Assembly: GCA_964423645.1 (NCBI GenBank)
Contig: CAYRFE010000008.1
Location: 17,606-81,605 of the forward strand
From: CAYRFE01 sp964423645 [NCBI: uncultured bacterium]
GTDB taxonomy: Bacteria > Macinerneyibacteriota > Macinerneyibacteria > Macinerneyibacteriales
DNA length: 64,000 bases
Direction: 5' to 3'
The notes under the pieces were generated by a model. That model saw only the letters and a program-made list of their open reading frames with translations. It was not told the DNA's origin and did not search any database. The position numbers were made by a program, and so were the translations under genes. This document shows, piece after piece, positions 1 to 9,783 of this stretch (the stretch's first letter is position 1; each line of letters begins with the position of its first letter).

Positions 1-2
1 AC

Positions 3-422
3 AAAACAACGCCCTTGAGCATGGATGACTACAATCGTCTTAAAAAAAGTCCGTTCGTTGCCTACTTTTTAAGCGCAATTCCGGGAGTTGCATTGGGACA
101 CGCTTATGCAGAAAACTGGGGAAGAGGCATGACATTTGAACTGATCGAAATCGGTATTGTTGGCGTTGGGGGAATCATTGGTTATTCTCTCGGAAAGGAC
201 GTGGGACTGGAAGGATGGGGGGCTGCTGCCGTAATACTATCACCTTATGTAATCATTCCACTTCTTATTATTGATATGATTCAAGCATTCGATGCGGCAG
301 CATGTGCATCCGAATACAATGAAAAACTTAAGGTGCGGCTGCAACAACCCGAACCCACAACAAGCTTATTACTGCGTTATACTGATGATACGCCCGAACT
401 TGGGATAACGTTACGATTCTGA
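3..422 (+). CDS. Small membrane protein, 5' end probably outside the window
   Basis: The frame is open to the left window edge, so the true start may lie upstream. In-window candidates are TTG at 15 and ATG at 21, neither with a visible Shine-Dalgarno sequence. The protein has two hydrophobic stretches (about residues 11-30 and 43-90 counted from the TTG) with Gly-rich turns, then a soluble tail. The layout (an IPG turn, an aromatic-Arg-Gly stretch, and a late D-x3-A-x3-A segment before YN) resembles small P13/DUF5683-like membrane proteins of diderms, but I do not firmly recognise the family. No partner gene is visible. The function is unknown. Confidence 0.5.
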   Translation, partial: KTTPLSMDDYNRLKKSPFVAYFLSAIPGVALGHAYAENWGRGMTFELIEIGIVGVGGIIGYSLGKDVGLEGWGAAAVILSPYVIIPLLIIDMIQAFDAAACASEYNEKLKVRLQQPEPTTSLLLRYTDDTPELGITLRF

Positions 423-886
423 TACAAAAACCTTTGCACATTACTTTGCGGGAAGAGCCAAATACTACATGGAAAATCGTACGTTGCTCAGTGTCGCATT
501 TTTGTCGCTACACTACCGTTCACTCTTCCTGAGGATGAACTACCCCAAAGCAAGCTACGGGGGTATCGAGAACATAATTCTGTAGTTGTGCGCCCACCCC
601 AAACCCCGCCCTTTTCTTTTGGGCGGGGCTTATTTTTTATTATGCGGGGGCTTTGTCCCCACACCCCTAAATACTTAAAACCGAAGCAACCTACGGGGTT
701 TCAAAATAATAATTCGAAACTTTTGCAAAACTGTAATTATTTGAAATTGTGCCCACACCAAAACCCTTCATTTGCTTTTCGAGGATAATTTTTTTTGGTT
801 TCATGCTTTACCCGCACCCCTTCGAAACTCAAACTATTTTTAACGTTTCGGAGAATTTACCCCTACGTGTAGAGCGGATTTTCATG
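423..886. other. Intergenic region without a convincing gene
   Basis: I see no coding sequence that looks real here. The region holds a class-2 repeat (537-702) and, at about 716-790, a degraded fragment related to both repeat families (a TTTTGCAAAACT end and a GTGCCCACACC core). The stretch 430-536 shows nothing I can name. No obvious terminator follows the first gene. Confidence 0.5.
537..702 (+). repeat. Class-2 interspersed repeat (copy 1)
   Basis: It starts with GAACTACCCC, followed by an AGCAAGCTACGGGGGTAT segment and a GTGCGCCCACCCC core. It then has a CCCCGCCC/GGGCGGGG hairpin (about 603-638) and ends in a CCGAAGCAACCTACGG-like tail. The same order of blocks occurs at 4999-5191 and, on the other strand, at 29778-29896. 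It is non-coding. Mobile or MITE-like behaviour is inferred from the dispersed copies only. Confidence 0.6.
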
Positions 887-914
887 TTGAAAAACCGTAT
901 ATTTATGCTATAGT
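887..914 (+). promoter_or_regulatory. Predicted sigma70-type promoter of the hybrid kinase
   Basis: The -35 TTGAAA (887-892), a 16-bp spacer and the -10 TATAGT (909-914) are visible. Transcription would begin near 921 and give a leader of about 80 nt. Confidence 0.55.
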
Positions 915-999
915 GAACGAATGATGCGTAGTCGCTCACACAACAATAAAGAGTTATGGATTTCCCGACATAGTATCAGTGACAAGGGATCATTGTAGC

Positions 1000-3900
1000 A
1001 TGATAACATCCCATTACACCCGTTTTACACTTGCAGTTGCGATAGTTGCGTTACTTGCCATTATCGGTGTGTACTATAAGACCGCACACACCGTCAAACA
1101 TGACACCGAACATAATTTCACTATTCGTGCCAATATCGCACGAACCTATATTTCTCTTATGCAACAGCATGTTGATGCGATGCGCCGTTCATTTGAACGT
1201 CAATATTATAATCAGATTGACACACGGATTTCATATGCAACACCATATTCAGAATTCAATGTCTGGGGATTGTCCGGTTACCCTTCCGACGGAGGAGTAG
1301 CGTCATTGACCGGCACTGCCACCGGTACGTCGCCATTCCCACTTTCTCTTTCGATACAACATGAGTTATCTGCCGCATTGAGTCTTAATCCTCACATGGA
1401 CGCAATTATATCAAAAAATAAAAATGTCTCATGGATATATTACACGTCTGCCCAAAAATTCATTTATCTTTCGCCGAAATTACCGATCAAAGACTATCAA
1501 TTTACGCTCGATGAATATAAACGACCGTTTTGGTATCAGGCGATCGCTGAGAACAATCCCGCTAAGCGCCAAATAATAAGCGACCTTTATGAAGATAGTG
1601 TCGGCAAAGGTCTTATGATCACCATATCGTCACCGGTGTATATTCAAGAAAAATGTATCGGTGTCGTATCCTTGGATCTTGAAATTGAATTACTCAGACA
1701 ACTGACACTGATCGAAAATATCCCCGGAGAAACAATAATGGTTGATGAAAACGGGAAAATAGTCGCACGACAGGGTGTGTTCCCGCTTCATGAAACATAC
1801 CAAAAAGATCATGTGCGCAACTCATGGCATAGCACAGATGATGGTAATTATTGGATAGAAATTAATGTAATCGATGGAGAATTACACCTTCTTCAAAAGA
1901 TTAATAAAATGGAGTTTTACGTATATATCGCGAAAAAAAGTCTGTTGATATGGTCACTCATTGTCCTTATCGCGTTTCTATTTATTTTCGGCATGCACTA
2001 TATCATATCACAAAAAAAAATAACGTCTTCCCTCCGCCAAAGCGAGGAAAAAAACCGCGCACTGCTTGAAGCATTACCTGATACCATGTTCATTATGAAA
2101 AGAAATGGAGATTTTATCGATTTTTACTCTCCGAGCAACAGATCGTTATTGTATTCTCCCGAAAAATTTTTGGGCGACAATATAACGAACTTATTCCCCG
2201 AACATATCTCTTCGATAATACTATCCGCATTGGAGCGCGTATTTTCTCATGGGAAATCGGAAATTGTACAATACAACCTTACATTTGACGGAAAAGAAAA
2301 AAACATGGAATCACGCATGGTCTTAAAGAATGCGTCTGAAGTGCTTTTTATTGAACGCGATCTTACCGATCAAAAAACAATTGAAGGGCTGCTTCATTTT
2401 GAACGACAACAACTCCTTTCGCTTTTTGACAGCATTGAAGCGATTATTTATGTGACCGATCCTGTCACGAATGAAATTCTTTTTGTGAATAAAAACTTTG
2501 AATCGCTTCTCGGACATCCTGTCTTAGGGAAAGTGTGTTATAAGGAGTTTCAAAACTTATCATCGCCATGTCCGTTTTGTACCAATTCTATTATTCTCGC
2601 TCAAAAACCTAACCCCTACTATTGGGAATTTACCAATGACATCTTGCACAAGACGTATTCGATCGTTGACAAGATCATCACATGGCCTGACGGGCGTGAT
2701 GTGCGATTTGAAATGGCAGTTGACATTTCTGAGAGAAAAGAGGCAGAAGAAAAAAACAATGCCCTTTTGCGTTTTCAAAATGAAATGCTTGATACTGCCG
2801 CAGTATGGATCGACACGCTCGATCTACAGGGAAATATCACGTTTTGGAACCGAGCCGCTGAAAGTATATCAGGATACACGCGCGAAGAAATAGTGGGATC
2901 GGCAAAGATCTGGGATTATCTCTACCCTGACCCGGAATATCGCATGCGTGTCTATGCTGAGGCCATGGCAATAATATCGGAGAAAAAATATCTTGAGAAT
3001 TTTGAGACAACCATTCGAACTCGCACGGGAGATGAACGTGTCATACTGTGGCATTCTAACATAGTTTACGGCGATAACGAAGAGCCGGTAGGCACGATAG
3101 CTTTAGGTGCAGATATCACCGAACAAAAAAAATATCAAAAAGCGCTTATGGAAAACGAAGCCCGCATGGAGTTGATTCTTAAAAATTCATCCGACATCAT
3201 TGTCATGATTAATGCCGAAGGGGAACAAATCTATGTCAGTCCTTCCGCAGAGACCATTACCGGTTATACGACAAGCGAATTAATCGGCAAAACATTTCCT
3301 GAAATCGTACACCCCGACGATCTCCCCGCAATCGTTGCCATATGGCAAGACGCTCTCGCAAACGCTGTACACACAACTCGTCTTCAATATCGCCACATTC
3401 ACAAAACAAAACAATGGGTACATCTTGAGGCAATCGGCCAAAATCTTCTCGGAGTACCTTCTATTCAAGCAATTTTACTTAACATACGCGATATATCAGA
3501 CAGAATATCCGCAGAAAACGAAAAACTCAAACTGCAAGAACAACTCTCGCAGTCTCAAAAAATGGAATCTGTAGGACGTCTCGCAGGCGGAGTGGCTCAC
3601 GATTTCAACAATATGTTAAGCGTTATAATCGGACATGCAGAGCTGGCTCTTGCAATTATCAAACCCCATGATGTGTTATATACAAGCATAAAGGAAATTG
3701 ATAACGCCGCAAAACGCTCGGCTGACCTTACCAGACAACTTCTTGCATTTGCGCGAAAACAAACAATTTCACCCATTGTCCTGGACGTAAACCATGCGAT
3801 AGAACGTGTGCTCACCATGTTGCAACGTCTTATCGGCGAAGACATAAGCCTTGTATGGAAACCTCACGCTGATATGAGTCACATTAAAATAGACCCCTCG

Positions 3901-4680
3901 CAACTTGATCAAATCCTTGCGAATCTTTGTGTCAATGCTCGCGATGCGATACAAGGCACAGGTCGTGTAACCATTGAAACACACAACAAAATTATTGATT
4001 CGCATTTCTGTATAACTCATACCGATGTAGTACCGGGCAAGTATCTGCGAATTTCTGTCAGCGACACAGGATGCGGTATGGACAAAGAGGCCCGCGAGCA
4101 TTTATTCGAACCATTCTATACGACAAAAGAAGTGGGGAAAGGTACAGGGCTCGGGCTTGCGACTATTTACGGAATTATTCGACAAAACAACGGATTTATA
4201 ATGGTGTACAGCGAAAAGAACATAGGCACAACATTTAAAATATATCTGCCGATCTTTGACGACGTAGAGCCATTCGAACAGGTCTCCGAAACTGTTACCC
4301 CTTCAGGAAATGAATCGATCTTATTGGTAGAAGACGAACAACAGCTCCTCGATCTTACCAAGACAATGTTGGAAAAACTGGGTTATAGCGTATATGCGTA
4401 TAAAAATCCGTCACAAGCTATCGAATATTTTTCTGCCCATGCTCACGATATCCATTTGATAATCAGCGATGTCGTCATGCCTGAGATGAACGGTCGTGAA
4501 TTGATACACGAACTTTTAAAAATTAATTCTTCGGCACGCTATTTATATATGTCCGGTTATCCAGCTGATGTTATCGGTCATCACGGCATACTTGATGATA
4601 CCATTCTCTTTCTTCAAAAGCCTTTTTCCATACGAGAACTTGCACAAAAAATACGTACCGTTTTAGGTCATAATCAATAA
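1000..4680 (+). CDS. Hybrid sensor histidine kinase (Cache-PAS-HisKA-HATPase-REC)
   Basis: This is a membrane-bound sensor kinase with its own receiver domain. An N-terminal membrane segment (about residues 9-26) and a second near 318-338 bracket a periplasmic Cache-like sensor. Several PAS units follow. One carries a C...SPCPFC cysteine motif (around 2540-2585), which may bind a metal or redox group. The HisKA H-box has its phospho-acceptor His at residue 867, followed by the N box (NARDAI), the G boxes (DTGCGM, GTGLGL) and a C-terminal REC with Asp1157. I chose the ATG at 1000 because AAGGG lies 11 bases before it. A GTG at 979 would add seven residues but has no ribosome-binding site. No response regulator or output gene is adjacent, so the signal and target are unknown. 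Confidence 0.9.
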   Translation: MITSHYTRFTLAVAIVALLAIIGVYYKTAHTVKHDTEHNFTIRANIARTYISLMQQHVDAMRRSFERQYYNQIDTRISYATPYSEFNVWGLSGYPSDGGVASLTGTATGTSPFPLSLSIQHELSAALSLNPHMDAIISKNKNVSWIYYTSAQKFIYLSPKLPIKDYQFTLDEYKRPFWYQAIAENNPAKRQIISDLYEDSVGKGLMITISSPVYIQEKCIGVVSLDLEIELLRQLTLIENIPGETIMVDENGKIVARQGVFPLHETYQKDHVRNSWHSTDDGNYWIEINVIDGELHLLQKINKMEFYVYIAKKSLLIWSLIVLIAFLFIFGMHYIISQKKITSSLRQSEEKNRALLEALPDTMFIMKRNGDFIDFYSPSNRSLLYSPEKFLGDNITNLFPEHISSIILSALERVFSHGKSEIVQYNLTFDGKEKNMESRMVLKNASEVLFIERDLTDQKTIEGLLHFERQQLLSLFDSIEAIIYVTDPVTNEILFVNKNFESLLGHPVLGKVCYKEFQNLSSPCPFCTNSIILAQKPNPYYWEFTNDILHKTYSIVDKIITWPDGRDVRFEMAVDISERKEAEEKNNALLRFQNEMLDTAAVWIDTLDLQGNITFWNRAAESISGYTREEIVGSAKIWDYLYPDPEYRMRVYAEAMAIISEKKYLENFETTIRTRTGDERVILWHSNIVYGDNEEPVGTIALGADITEQKKYQKALMENEARMELILKNSSDIIVMINAEGEQIYVSPSAETITGYTTSELIGKTFPEIVHPDDLPAIVAIWQDALANAVHTTRLQYRHIHKTKQWVHLEAIGQNLLGVPSIQAILLNIRDISDRISAENEKLKLQEQLSQSQKMESVGRLAGGVAHDFNNMLSVIIGHAELALAIIKPHDVLYTSIKEIDNAAKRSADLTRQLLAFARKQTISPIVLDVNHAIERVLTMLQRLIGEDISLVWKPHADMSHIKIDPSQLDQILANLCVNARDAIQGTGRVTIETHNKIIDSHFCITHTDVVPGKYLRISVSDTGCGMDKEAREHLFEPFYTTKEVGKGTGLGLATIYGIIRQNNGFIMVYSEKNIGTTFKIYLPIFDDVEPFEQVSETVTPSGNESILLVEDEQQLLDLTKTMLEKLGYSVYAYKNPSQAIEYFSAHAHDIHLIISDVVMPEMNGRELIHELLKINSSARYLYMSGYPADVIGHHGILDDTILFLQKPFSIRELAQKIRTVLGHNQ

Positions 4681-4998
4681 AGCGGTAAAACCAATCACTC
4701 TTCCGTGTCTGTTGAAATGTCACTGAGAGGAAGTCGCATTTACGGGAGGTGTGTACTTATCGAAACAGCACAGTCTCCCTGCTTTTTCCAATAAAATTTT
4801 TATTCCCTTCAAATCACAATAAGCGGGGAACGTAAGCGGTATTGAGTTGTCATTTCAACAATTATACGTATGATGAGCGATCATGAAGATTTCACTATCT
4901 CACATCGTTGGTTGAGCACGTCGGTGCAGTCTGTGCCGAGAATAGTCGAAGCACTCAGTATAAACTCTGCTGAAAGATGAGGCGGGCACAAAAAAAAC
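4681..4998. other. Intergenic region without a gene
   Basis: No credible ORF is seen. A short hairpin lies at 4921-4939 (TCGGTGCA pairing with TGTGCCGA, two G-T wobbles), followed by a GTCGAAGCACTCAG stretch that looks like a common bacterial intergenic repeat. No intrinsic terminator was found after the kinase gene. Confidence 0.4.
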
Positions 4999-5191
4999 GA
5001 ACTACCTCACAGCAAGCGACGGGGTATCTCCCTAAAAAACTCTGTTTGTGTGCTCACCCCAAACCCCTCCCTTTGACTTTGAGAGGGGCTTTAATTTTCG
5101 GTTACAGACACGGCATGCCGTGTCTCTACACCGTCCCCACACCCCTTATAATAACAAAACTATAATAGTTTAGCCGAAGCAAGCTTCGAAG
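4999..5191 (+). repeat. Class-2 interspersed repeat (copy 2)
   Basis: It begins GAACTACC, then has an AGCAAGCGACGGGGTATCTCC segment, a GTGCTCACCCC core, a CCCCTCCC hairpin, a perfect AGACACGGCATGCCGTGTCT palindrome near 5106-5125, and an end reading CCGAAGCAAGCTTCG. The last 50 bases match the copy at 29778-29896 on the other strand almost base for base. Confidence 0.65.
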
Positions 5192-5270
5192 AATTTGTCC
5201 CATTTAGATTACCGACAATCGTTCAAAGAACTCACGTTTATATCTTTTGCCCGCCATCTTCCCCACAAAA

Positions 5271-6311
5271 TTATTTAATATATCCTTCTTTAACTGCGAG
5301 TTCGGCATTCAATATTGCGCCGCCTGCCGCACCGCGTATGGTATTATGCACCAGCACGACAAATGACCAATCAAAAATCGCATCGTTCATCAACTTACCG
5401 ACACTTACCGTCATACCATTGCCCAAATCTCGATGTAGTCGCGGCTGCGGGAAACGTTCGGACTCAAAATAAACGATCGGATTTTCAGGCGCACTCGGCA
5501 AACCATACTCCTGTGCAGATGCGGTAAAAGATGTCAATGCGGAAATAATATCTTCCCGAAGCGCTTTCTTCACAAAACGTATCGATACACTTTCCAAATG
5601 ACCATCGATTACCGGCACTCGATGGCAATGAGCACTGATCGGAAAAAACGCTTCTCGTAACGCACCGTTGCACAGTGTTCCCAACAACTTGTGGGGTTCT
5701 TTCATCATTTTTTCCTCTTCTCCGCCTATGAACGGCACAACATTGTCATAAATATCTAAAGACGCAACACCGGGGTAACCGGCTCCCGACACTGCTTGCA
5801 TCGTCGTTACATGAAGTGATTGCACACCGAATCGATCAAAAAGAGGTTTTAAGGCCAAAACAAGCCCTGTCGTCGAACAATTCGGATTGGTGATGATACA
5901 GCCTTTTTCATACGGCTGTGAATGTATCAATGCCAGATGTTCGGGATTTACTTCAGGTATTAACAAGGGTACGTCGGATCGCATACGATGATTTCTGGCA
6001 TTCGAAATTACCGCATAGCCCGCCTGAGCAAATTCTTCTTCGATCTCACCTGCCACTGACGCGTCCAAACCACTGAAAACGATACGACACGGCAAATTCG
6101 GTTCACACGCTTGCACGGTCATTGCTGCAACATTTTCGGGGATCATACCGGGTTGTATCCATCGTACCGCGTCGGAATAGGTCTTCCCGGCTGAACGTTC
6201 AGATGCCGCCAATGATGTTATTTCAAACCACGGGTGATCATGTAACAGTCGTATAAATTGTTGGCCAACCGTACCGGTTGCGCCAAGTATGCCTACGGGA
6301 ATCTTTCTCAT
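5271..6311 (-). CDS. asd: Aspartate-semialdehyde dehydrogenase
   Basis: The enzyme reduces aspartyl phosphate to aspartate semialdehyde with NADPH in the cytoplasm. The N-terminal GILGATGTVGQ motif is the dinucleotide-binding loop. The catalytic Cys is C145 in NPNCSTTG, and the general base is His238 in RVPVIDGH. At 346 aa it matches the archaeal/fungal-type branch of the family. The ATG has AAAGGAAA upstream. The gene lies downstream of metH on the same strand, separated by 202 bases that contain a GGGGAC/GTCCCC hairpin (6439-6454), so it may be transcribed separately. With lysC and the DUF39 protein it would supply the carbon skeleton for homocysteine as well as for lysine and threonine. 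Confidence 0.92.
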   Translation of the reverse strand: MRKIPVGILGATGTVGQQFIRLLHDHPWFEITSLAASERSAGKTYSDAVRWIQPGMIPENVAAMTVQACEPNLPCRIVFSGLDASVAGEIEEEFAQAGYAVISNARNHRMRSDVPLLIPEVNPEHLALIHSQPYEKGCIITNPNCSTTGLVLALKPLFDRFGVQSLHVTTMQAVSGAGYPGVASLDIYDNVVPFIGGEEEKMMKEPHKLLGTLCNGALREAFFPISAHCHRVPVIDGHLESVSIRFVKKALREDIISALTSFTASAQEYGLPSAPENPIVYFESERFPQPRLHRDLGNGMTVSVGKLMNDAIFDWSFVVLVHNTIRGAAGGAILNAELAVKEGYIK

Positions 6312-6438
6312 GTTGATATTTTCCTTTCTTTGCTCATTTGTTCTTATACTATACTACAATCTTCATCGTTGTGTCATACCGCAGTACGTCTCCATGAAAA
6401 GGGCTCCTGGTATGAAATAGTACAGTTTCGTTTTGTGC

Positions 6439-6454
6439 GGGGACATACGTCCCC
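6439..6454. other. Small GC-rich hairpin between metH and asd
   Basis: GGGGAC pairs with GTCCCC around an ATAC loop. There is no T-run on either side, so it is not a classical terminator. It resembles the palindromes inside the interspersed repeats. Confidence 0.4.
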
Positions 6455-6513
6455 AACCTTCCCTCTCTCATGAATCATAATTGTATCAATCGCATTACCA
6501 TCCATACTTAACC

Positions 6514-9500
6514 TCATGGTGTAAAATAACACGCCTGCGGATGATGCAAAAAAAATCCTGCAGTCGCAGTATCTGGTGACAACATGCTTGATTCGGTAAG
6601 AGCGATCCCGGCCTGTGACATATCGAGAAGTTTGTCGATAATCGCATGATTTGCGACATCAGGACATGCCGGATATCCGAAACTGTACCGAACACCCTTT
6701 TCACCGATCCCTAACTCGTATCTGATACGCGCAGTAATAGCACGTGCGCCTGCCTCAGCACATTCAGCACAAAATCCGTGCCATAAAAAGTAATCATGAT
6801 ATTTTTTATTTGCATGTAATTGTTCGCCATACTCGAGTCCGTCAACACCAACGGCATACAATGCGACAACATCCTTATCCCCTACAAAGTGCGTCAGAGA
6901 TGCACCGGTCTTACCCGTTGCAACGTGTAAAACACTTTCAGTATCATCAGATACTGACACCGCTATACCGTCTTGGACCGCGTGTGCACGAAAATAGCCG
7001 TACCGAATTTGTACGGTGAGTGAGTTATCTCGCCGTACAGAATCCAACATTTCTTTGTAAATGTTTCTGCAAATACTCGTGTCATCACACCCGGTGTATC
7101 TCCATCTGTTCTCATAAAGAGCTTTTGTATGTATGAATCCCGTAATATCATCAATTCTCATCTCAATGGTCTCAGCACCATACCATGGAGGTGTAGGCGT
7201 CGATGCTATGGCAATCAATTCCGGAAAACCTTGCGCGGCAATATGAGGAATCCGCTGTATGGGAAGTACCGGATCAGTGCCACCTTGGGAAAAAAACCGT
7301 ATCACTTCAAACGCATCTTTCACATAATGCGTTTCGGGATACACCTTTTTCAACTCAATATCTACAAATTCTGTACTGAGCGCAGCCCCCCCGCAAAGTA
7401 TGGGGATCCGAATCCCGCGTTGTGAGAACACACGACACACGTCTTTCATTGCATGTGCCGATCGCACGAGCAAACCACTTAGACCTACTGCATCAGGATT
7501 GTATTTTTGAACTGCATCCGCGATGTCTTCTGCTTTTTTATCAACTCCGATGTCCACTACGTCAAAGCCGTTATTCTCAAGAATGATCCCCACAAGATTT
7601 TTGCCGATATCGTGAATATCACCCTTAACGGTCGCAAGAACAATTTTTTTTATCACGCGATCGGAATCGTTATCCCCCAAAAGTGGCTTCAACACATCGA
7701 ATGCTTTTTGCACTGTTTCTGCAGATCGCAATACAAACGGAAGTTGCATGGTGCCTGCTTCAAATCGCCGCCCGACTTCTTCCATTGCGCTTAAAATAAC
7801 AGCCACCACATTAGCAGGAAAAGCTCCTGTCGCATTTGTTACATCGGCAGTGATCCTGTCAACTTTACCCGTAATCACCGTACGACTAACCTGTTCAAGC
7901 GGATCAACATGTTCTTCCGGTACTTTTTCAGCAGCATGAACAGTCGTTTTTTCAAGAAAGCGATGTAATGCATCATTCGACCGATTAAAAATTATTTCTT
8001 CGGCTAACACACGCACATCCGGTTGGATACTGTCCAGAGGAAGTAATTTGGAACTGTCTGCTATTGCAACATCAAGTCCCGCCCGAACCGCATGATATAA
8101 AAAAACTGCATTCAATATTTGTCGTAAGGATCGGTCTAAACCGTATGACACATTGCTGACACCAAGGCTGATCCTCACGCCCGGGCACTCGTTTTTTATC
8201 ATACGTATGGCATCCAATGTCTCCACCGCGGCATTTGCAGAACCGGTATCACCTGTTGCCACGGTAAAGGTCAACGGATCAAACCACAATGCGTCCGGCA
8301 ATAATCCTATTTCATCAACTGCAATCGAATAAAGTCGTTTTGCGATCTCAACTTTTCGTGCCGCCGTACGCGCCATACCGGTTTCGTCTATGGTAAGACA
8401 CACTATCACTGCGCCGTATATTTTCGCGAGTCGTAGCAAGGTTCGTGCTTTTTGTTCATCTTCGAGATTGGTCGAATTGATCATCGCACGTCCGCCGATA
8501 TGACGCAATGCTGTCTCAATCGCCTCAGGATCGGTCGAGTCGATCATAAGCGGAGCAGTCGTCGCCTTTACAAGTCGCGACATCAACGCATTCATATCCT
8601 CTATTTCATTGCGCCCCGGTACCGCCACCGACACATCAACTGCGTGCGCTCCATGCGTTGTTTCATCATTAATGAATGAGATCATTGCATCGTAATCATT
8701 ATTTTGAATAAGTGTGCGAAATGCTTTGCTCCCGCTTGCATTTGCACGTTCTGATACCAAAAGTGGTTTGGGGATTGTATCGATCGTCTGTGCACGAAAA
8801 AGTGATGCAATCGAGGGAGTATATTCCGTAAGAAGTTTTCCGGGGACAATACCTTTCACTGCATGTGCAAGCGCACGAATATGGCCCGGAGTAGTTCCGC
8901 AACATCCTCCGATATACCGAACATCCGGTGAAATCAATTGTGCGGTGTCATGTGCGAAATCTTCCGGCGTCATGTCGTACACAAGATGCCCGTTATGGAT
9001 GCGTGGCAATCCTGCGTTTGCAAGCACTGCAAGCGGGAATCGGGTAAACTCATGCAATGACTCTAAGGCAACGGCAAGCCCTGATGGTCCCGCACTGCAA
9101 TTGAGTCCGACCGCAAACAACGGATACGGGTTCAAAATCGCTGCAAGCGCTTCCATATCGGTGCCTGCTAAAAGAGCTCCGTTCGGTTGAATAGTTGCGG
9201 TCACTGCCACAGGAAGGCTACATCCTCGTTCGTCTTGTGCACGAAAAACACCTGCAAGGGCTGCCTTGATTTGTAACGGATCTTGACACGTTTCAATTTG
9301 AAACAGGTGTACACCGCCATCAATAAGTCCTAATGCTTGTGTATAATACCCGTCTGAAAGTTCACAAAAGGACACATGCCCCAAACTGGGTAAGGCGAGC
9401 CCCGGCCCCATGGAACCTGCCACAAAACGTTCAATTCCGACATTGCCAAATCGTGCAGCGACCATGACTGCGATCTCAGCCCCGGCTTTATTGATATCAT

Positions 9501-9771
9501 AGGTTTTTTCAGCTAATCCATGCTCCGCAAGAGTTAATGGTTGCGCTCCGAATGTATTGGTCTCGACAATATCAGCTCCTGCGTCGAAAAACGATGTATG
9601 AATGGATGCAATCACTTCAGGTGCACTGCAGTTGAGAAAATCATAACACCCTGGATATCCGCCGTATGCGTCTGCATGCACCTCATGCTGCTGTATACTC
9701 GTTCCCATAGCACCGTCATATATTATAATTTTTTGCTCGGATAACAACCGTAGTCTTTCAAATATTGTCAT
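6514..9771 (-). CDS. metH: Cobalamin-dependent methionine synthase
   Basis: It transfers a methyl group from 5-methyl-tetrahydrofolate to homocysteine through B12, giving methionine. All modules are visible: a homocysteine-binding barrel with zinc cysteines C225 (GLNCSAG) and C290/C291 (GGCCGTTPGH), a pterin-binding domain (about 340-620), a cobalamin cap and Rossmann domain with lower-ligand His720 in DIHDIGKN, and a C-terminal AdoMet reactivation domain with RYSFGYPACPD near 1028. At 1085 aa it is shorter than the enterobacterial enzyme but complete. A good ribosome-binding site (AAAGGGAG) precedes the ATG, 12 bases after the metF stop, so both are in one operon. The reactivation domain implies flavodoxin-type reduction; that partner is not in the window. 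Confidence 0.96.
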   Translation of the reverse strand: MTIFERLRLLSEQKIIIYDGAMGTSIQQHEVHADAYGGYPGCYDFLNCSAPEVIASIHTSFFDAGADIVETNTFGAQPLTLAEHGLAEKTYDINKAGAEIAVMVAARFGNVGIERFVAGSMGPGLALPSLGHVSFCELSDGYYTQALGLIDGGVHLFQIETCQDPLQIKAALAGVFRAQDERGCSLPVAVTATIQPNGALLAGTDMEALAAILNPYPLFAVGLNCSAGPSGLAVALESLHEFTRFPLAVLANAGLPRIHNGHLVYDMTPEDFAHDTAQLISPDVRYIGGCCGTTPGHIRALAHAVKGIVPGKLLTEYTPSIASLFRAQTIDTIPKPLLVSERANASGSKAFRTLIQNNDYDAMISFINDETTHGAHAVDVSVAVPGRNEIEDMNALMSRLVKATTAPLMIDSTDPEAIETALRHIGGRAMINSTNLEDEQKARTLLRLAKIYGAVIVCLTIDETGMARTAARKVEIAKRLYSIAVDEIGLLPDALWFDPLTFTVATGDTGSANAAVETLDAIRMIKNECPGVRISLGVSNVSYGLDRSLRQILNAVFLYHAVRAGLDVAIADSSKLLPLDSIQPDVRVLAEEIIFNRSNDALHRFLEKTTVHAAEKVPEEHVDPLEQVSRTVITGKVDRITADVTNATGAFPANVVAVILSAMEEVGRRFEAGTMQLPFVLRSAETVQKAFDVLKPLLGDNDSDRVIKKIVLATVKGDIHDIGKNLVGIILENNGFDVVDIGVDKKAEDIADAVQKYNPDAVGLSGLLVRSAHAMKDVCRVFSQRGIRIPILCGGAALSTEFVDIELKKVYPETHYVKDAFEVIRFFSQGGTDPVLPIQRIPHIAAQGFPELIAIASTPTPPWYGAETIEMRIDDITGFIHTKALYENRWRYTGCDDTSICRNIYKEMLDSVRRDNSLTVQIRYGYFRAHAVQDGIAVSVSDDTESVLHVATGKTGASLTHFVGDKDVVALYAVGVDGLEYGEQLHANKKYHDYFLWHGFCAECAEAGARAITARIRYELGIGEKGVRYSFGYPACPDVANHAIIDKLLDMSQAGIALTESSMLSPDTATAGFFLHHPQACYFTP

Positions 9772-9783
9772 GGCATACTCCCT

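Noticed and set aside
588-788. Short ORF in the 537-800 region as a gene
   Set aside because: It lies across two repeat fragments, has Pro-rich low-complexity translation and no ribosome-binding site.
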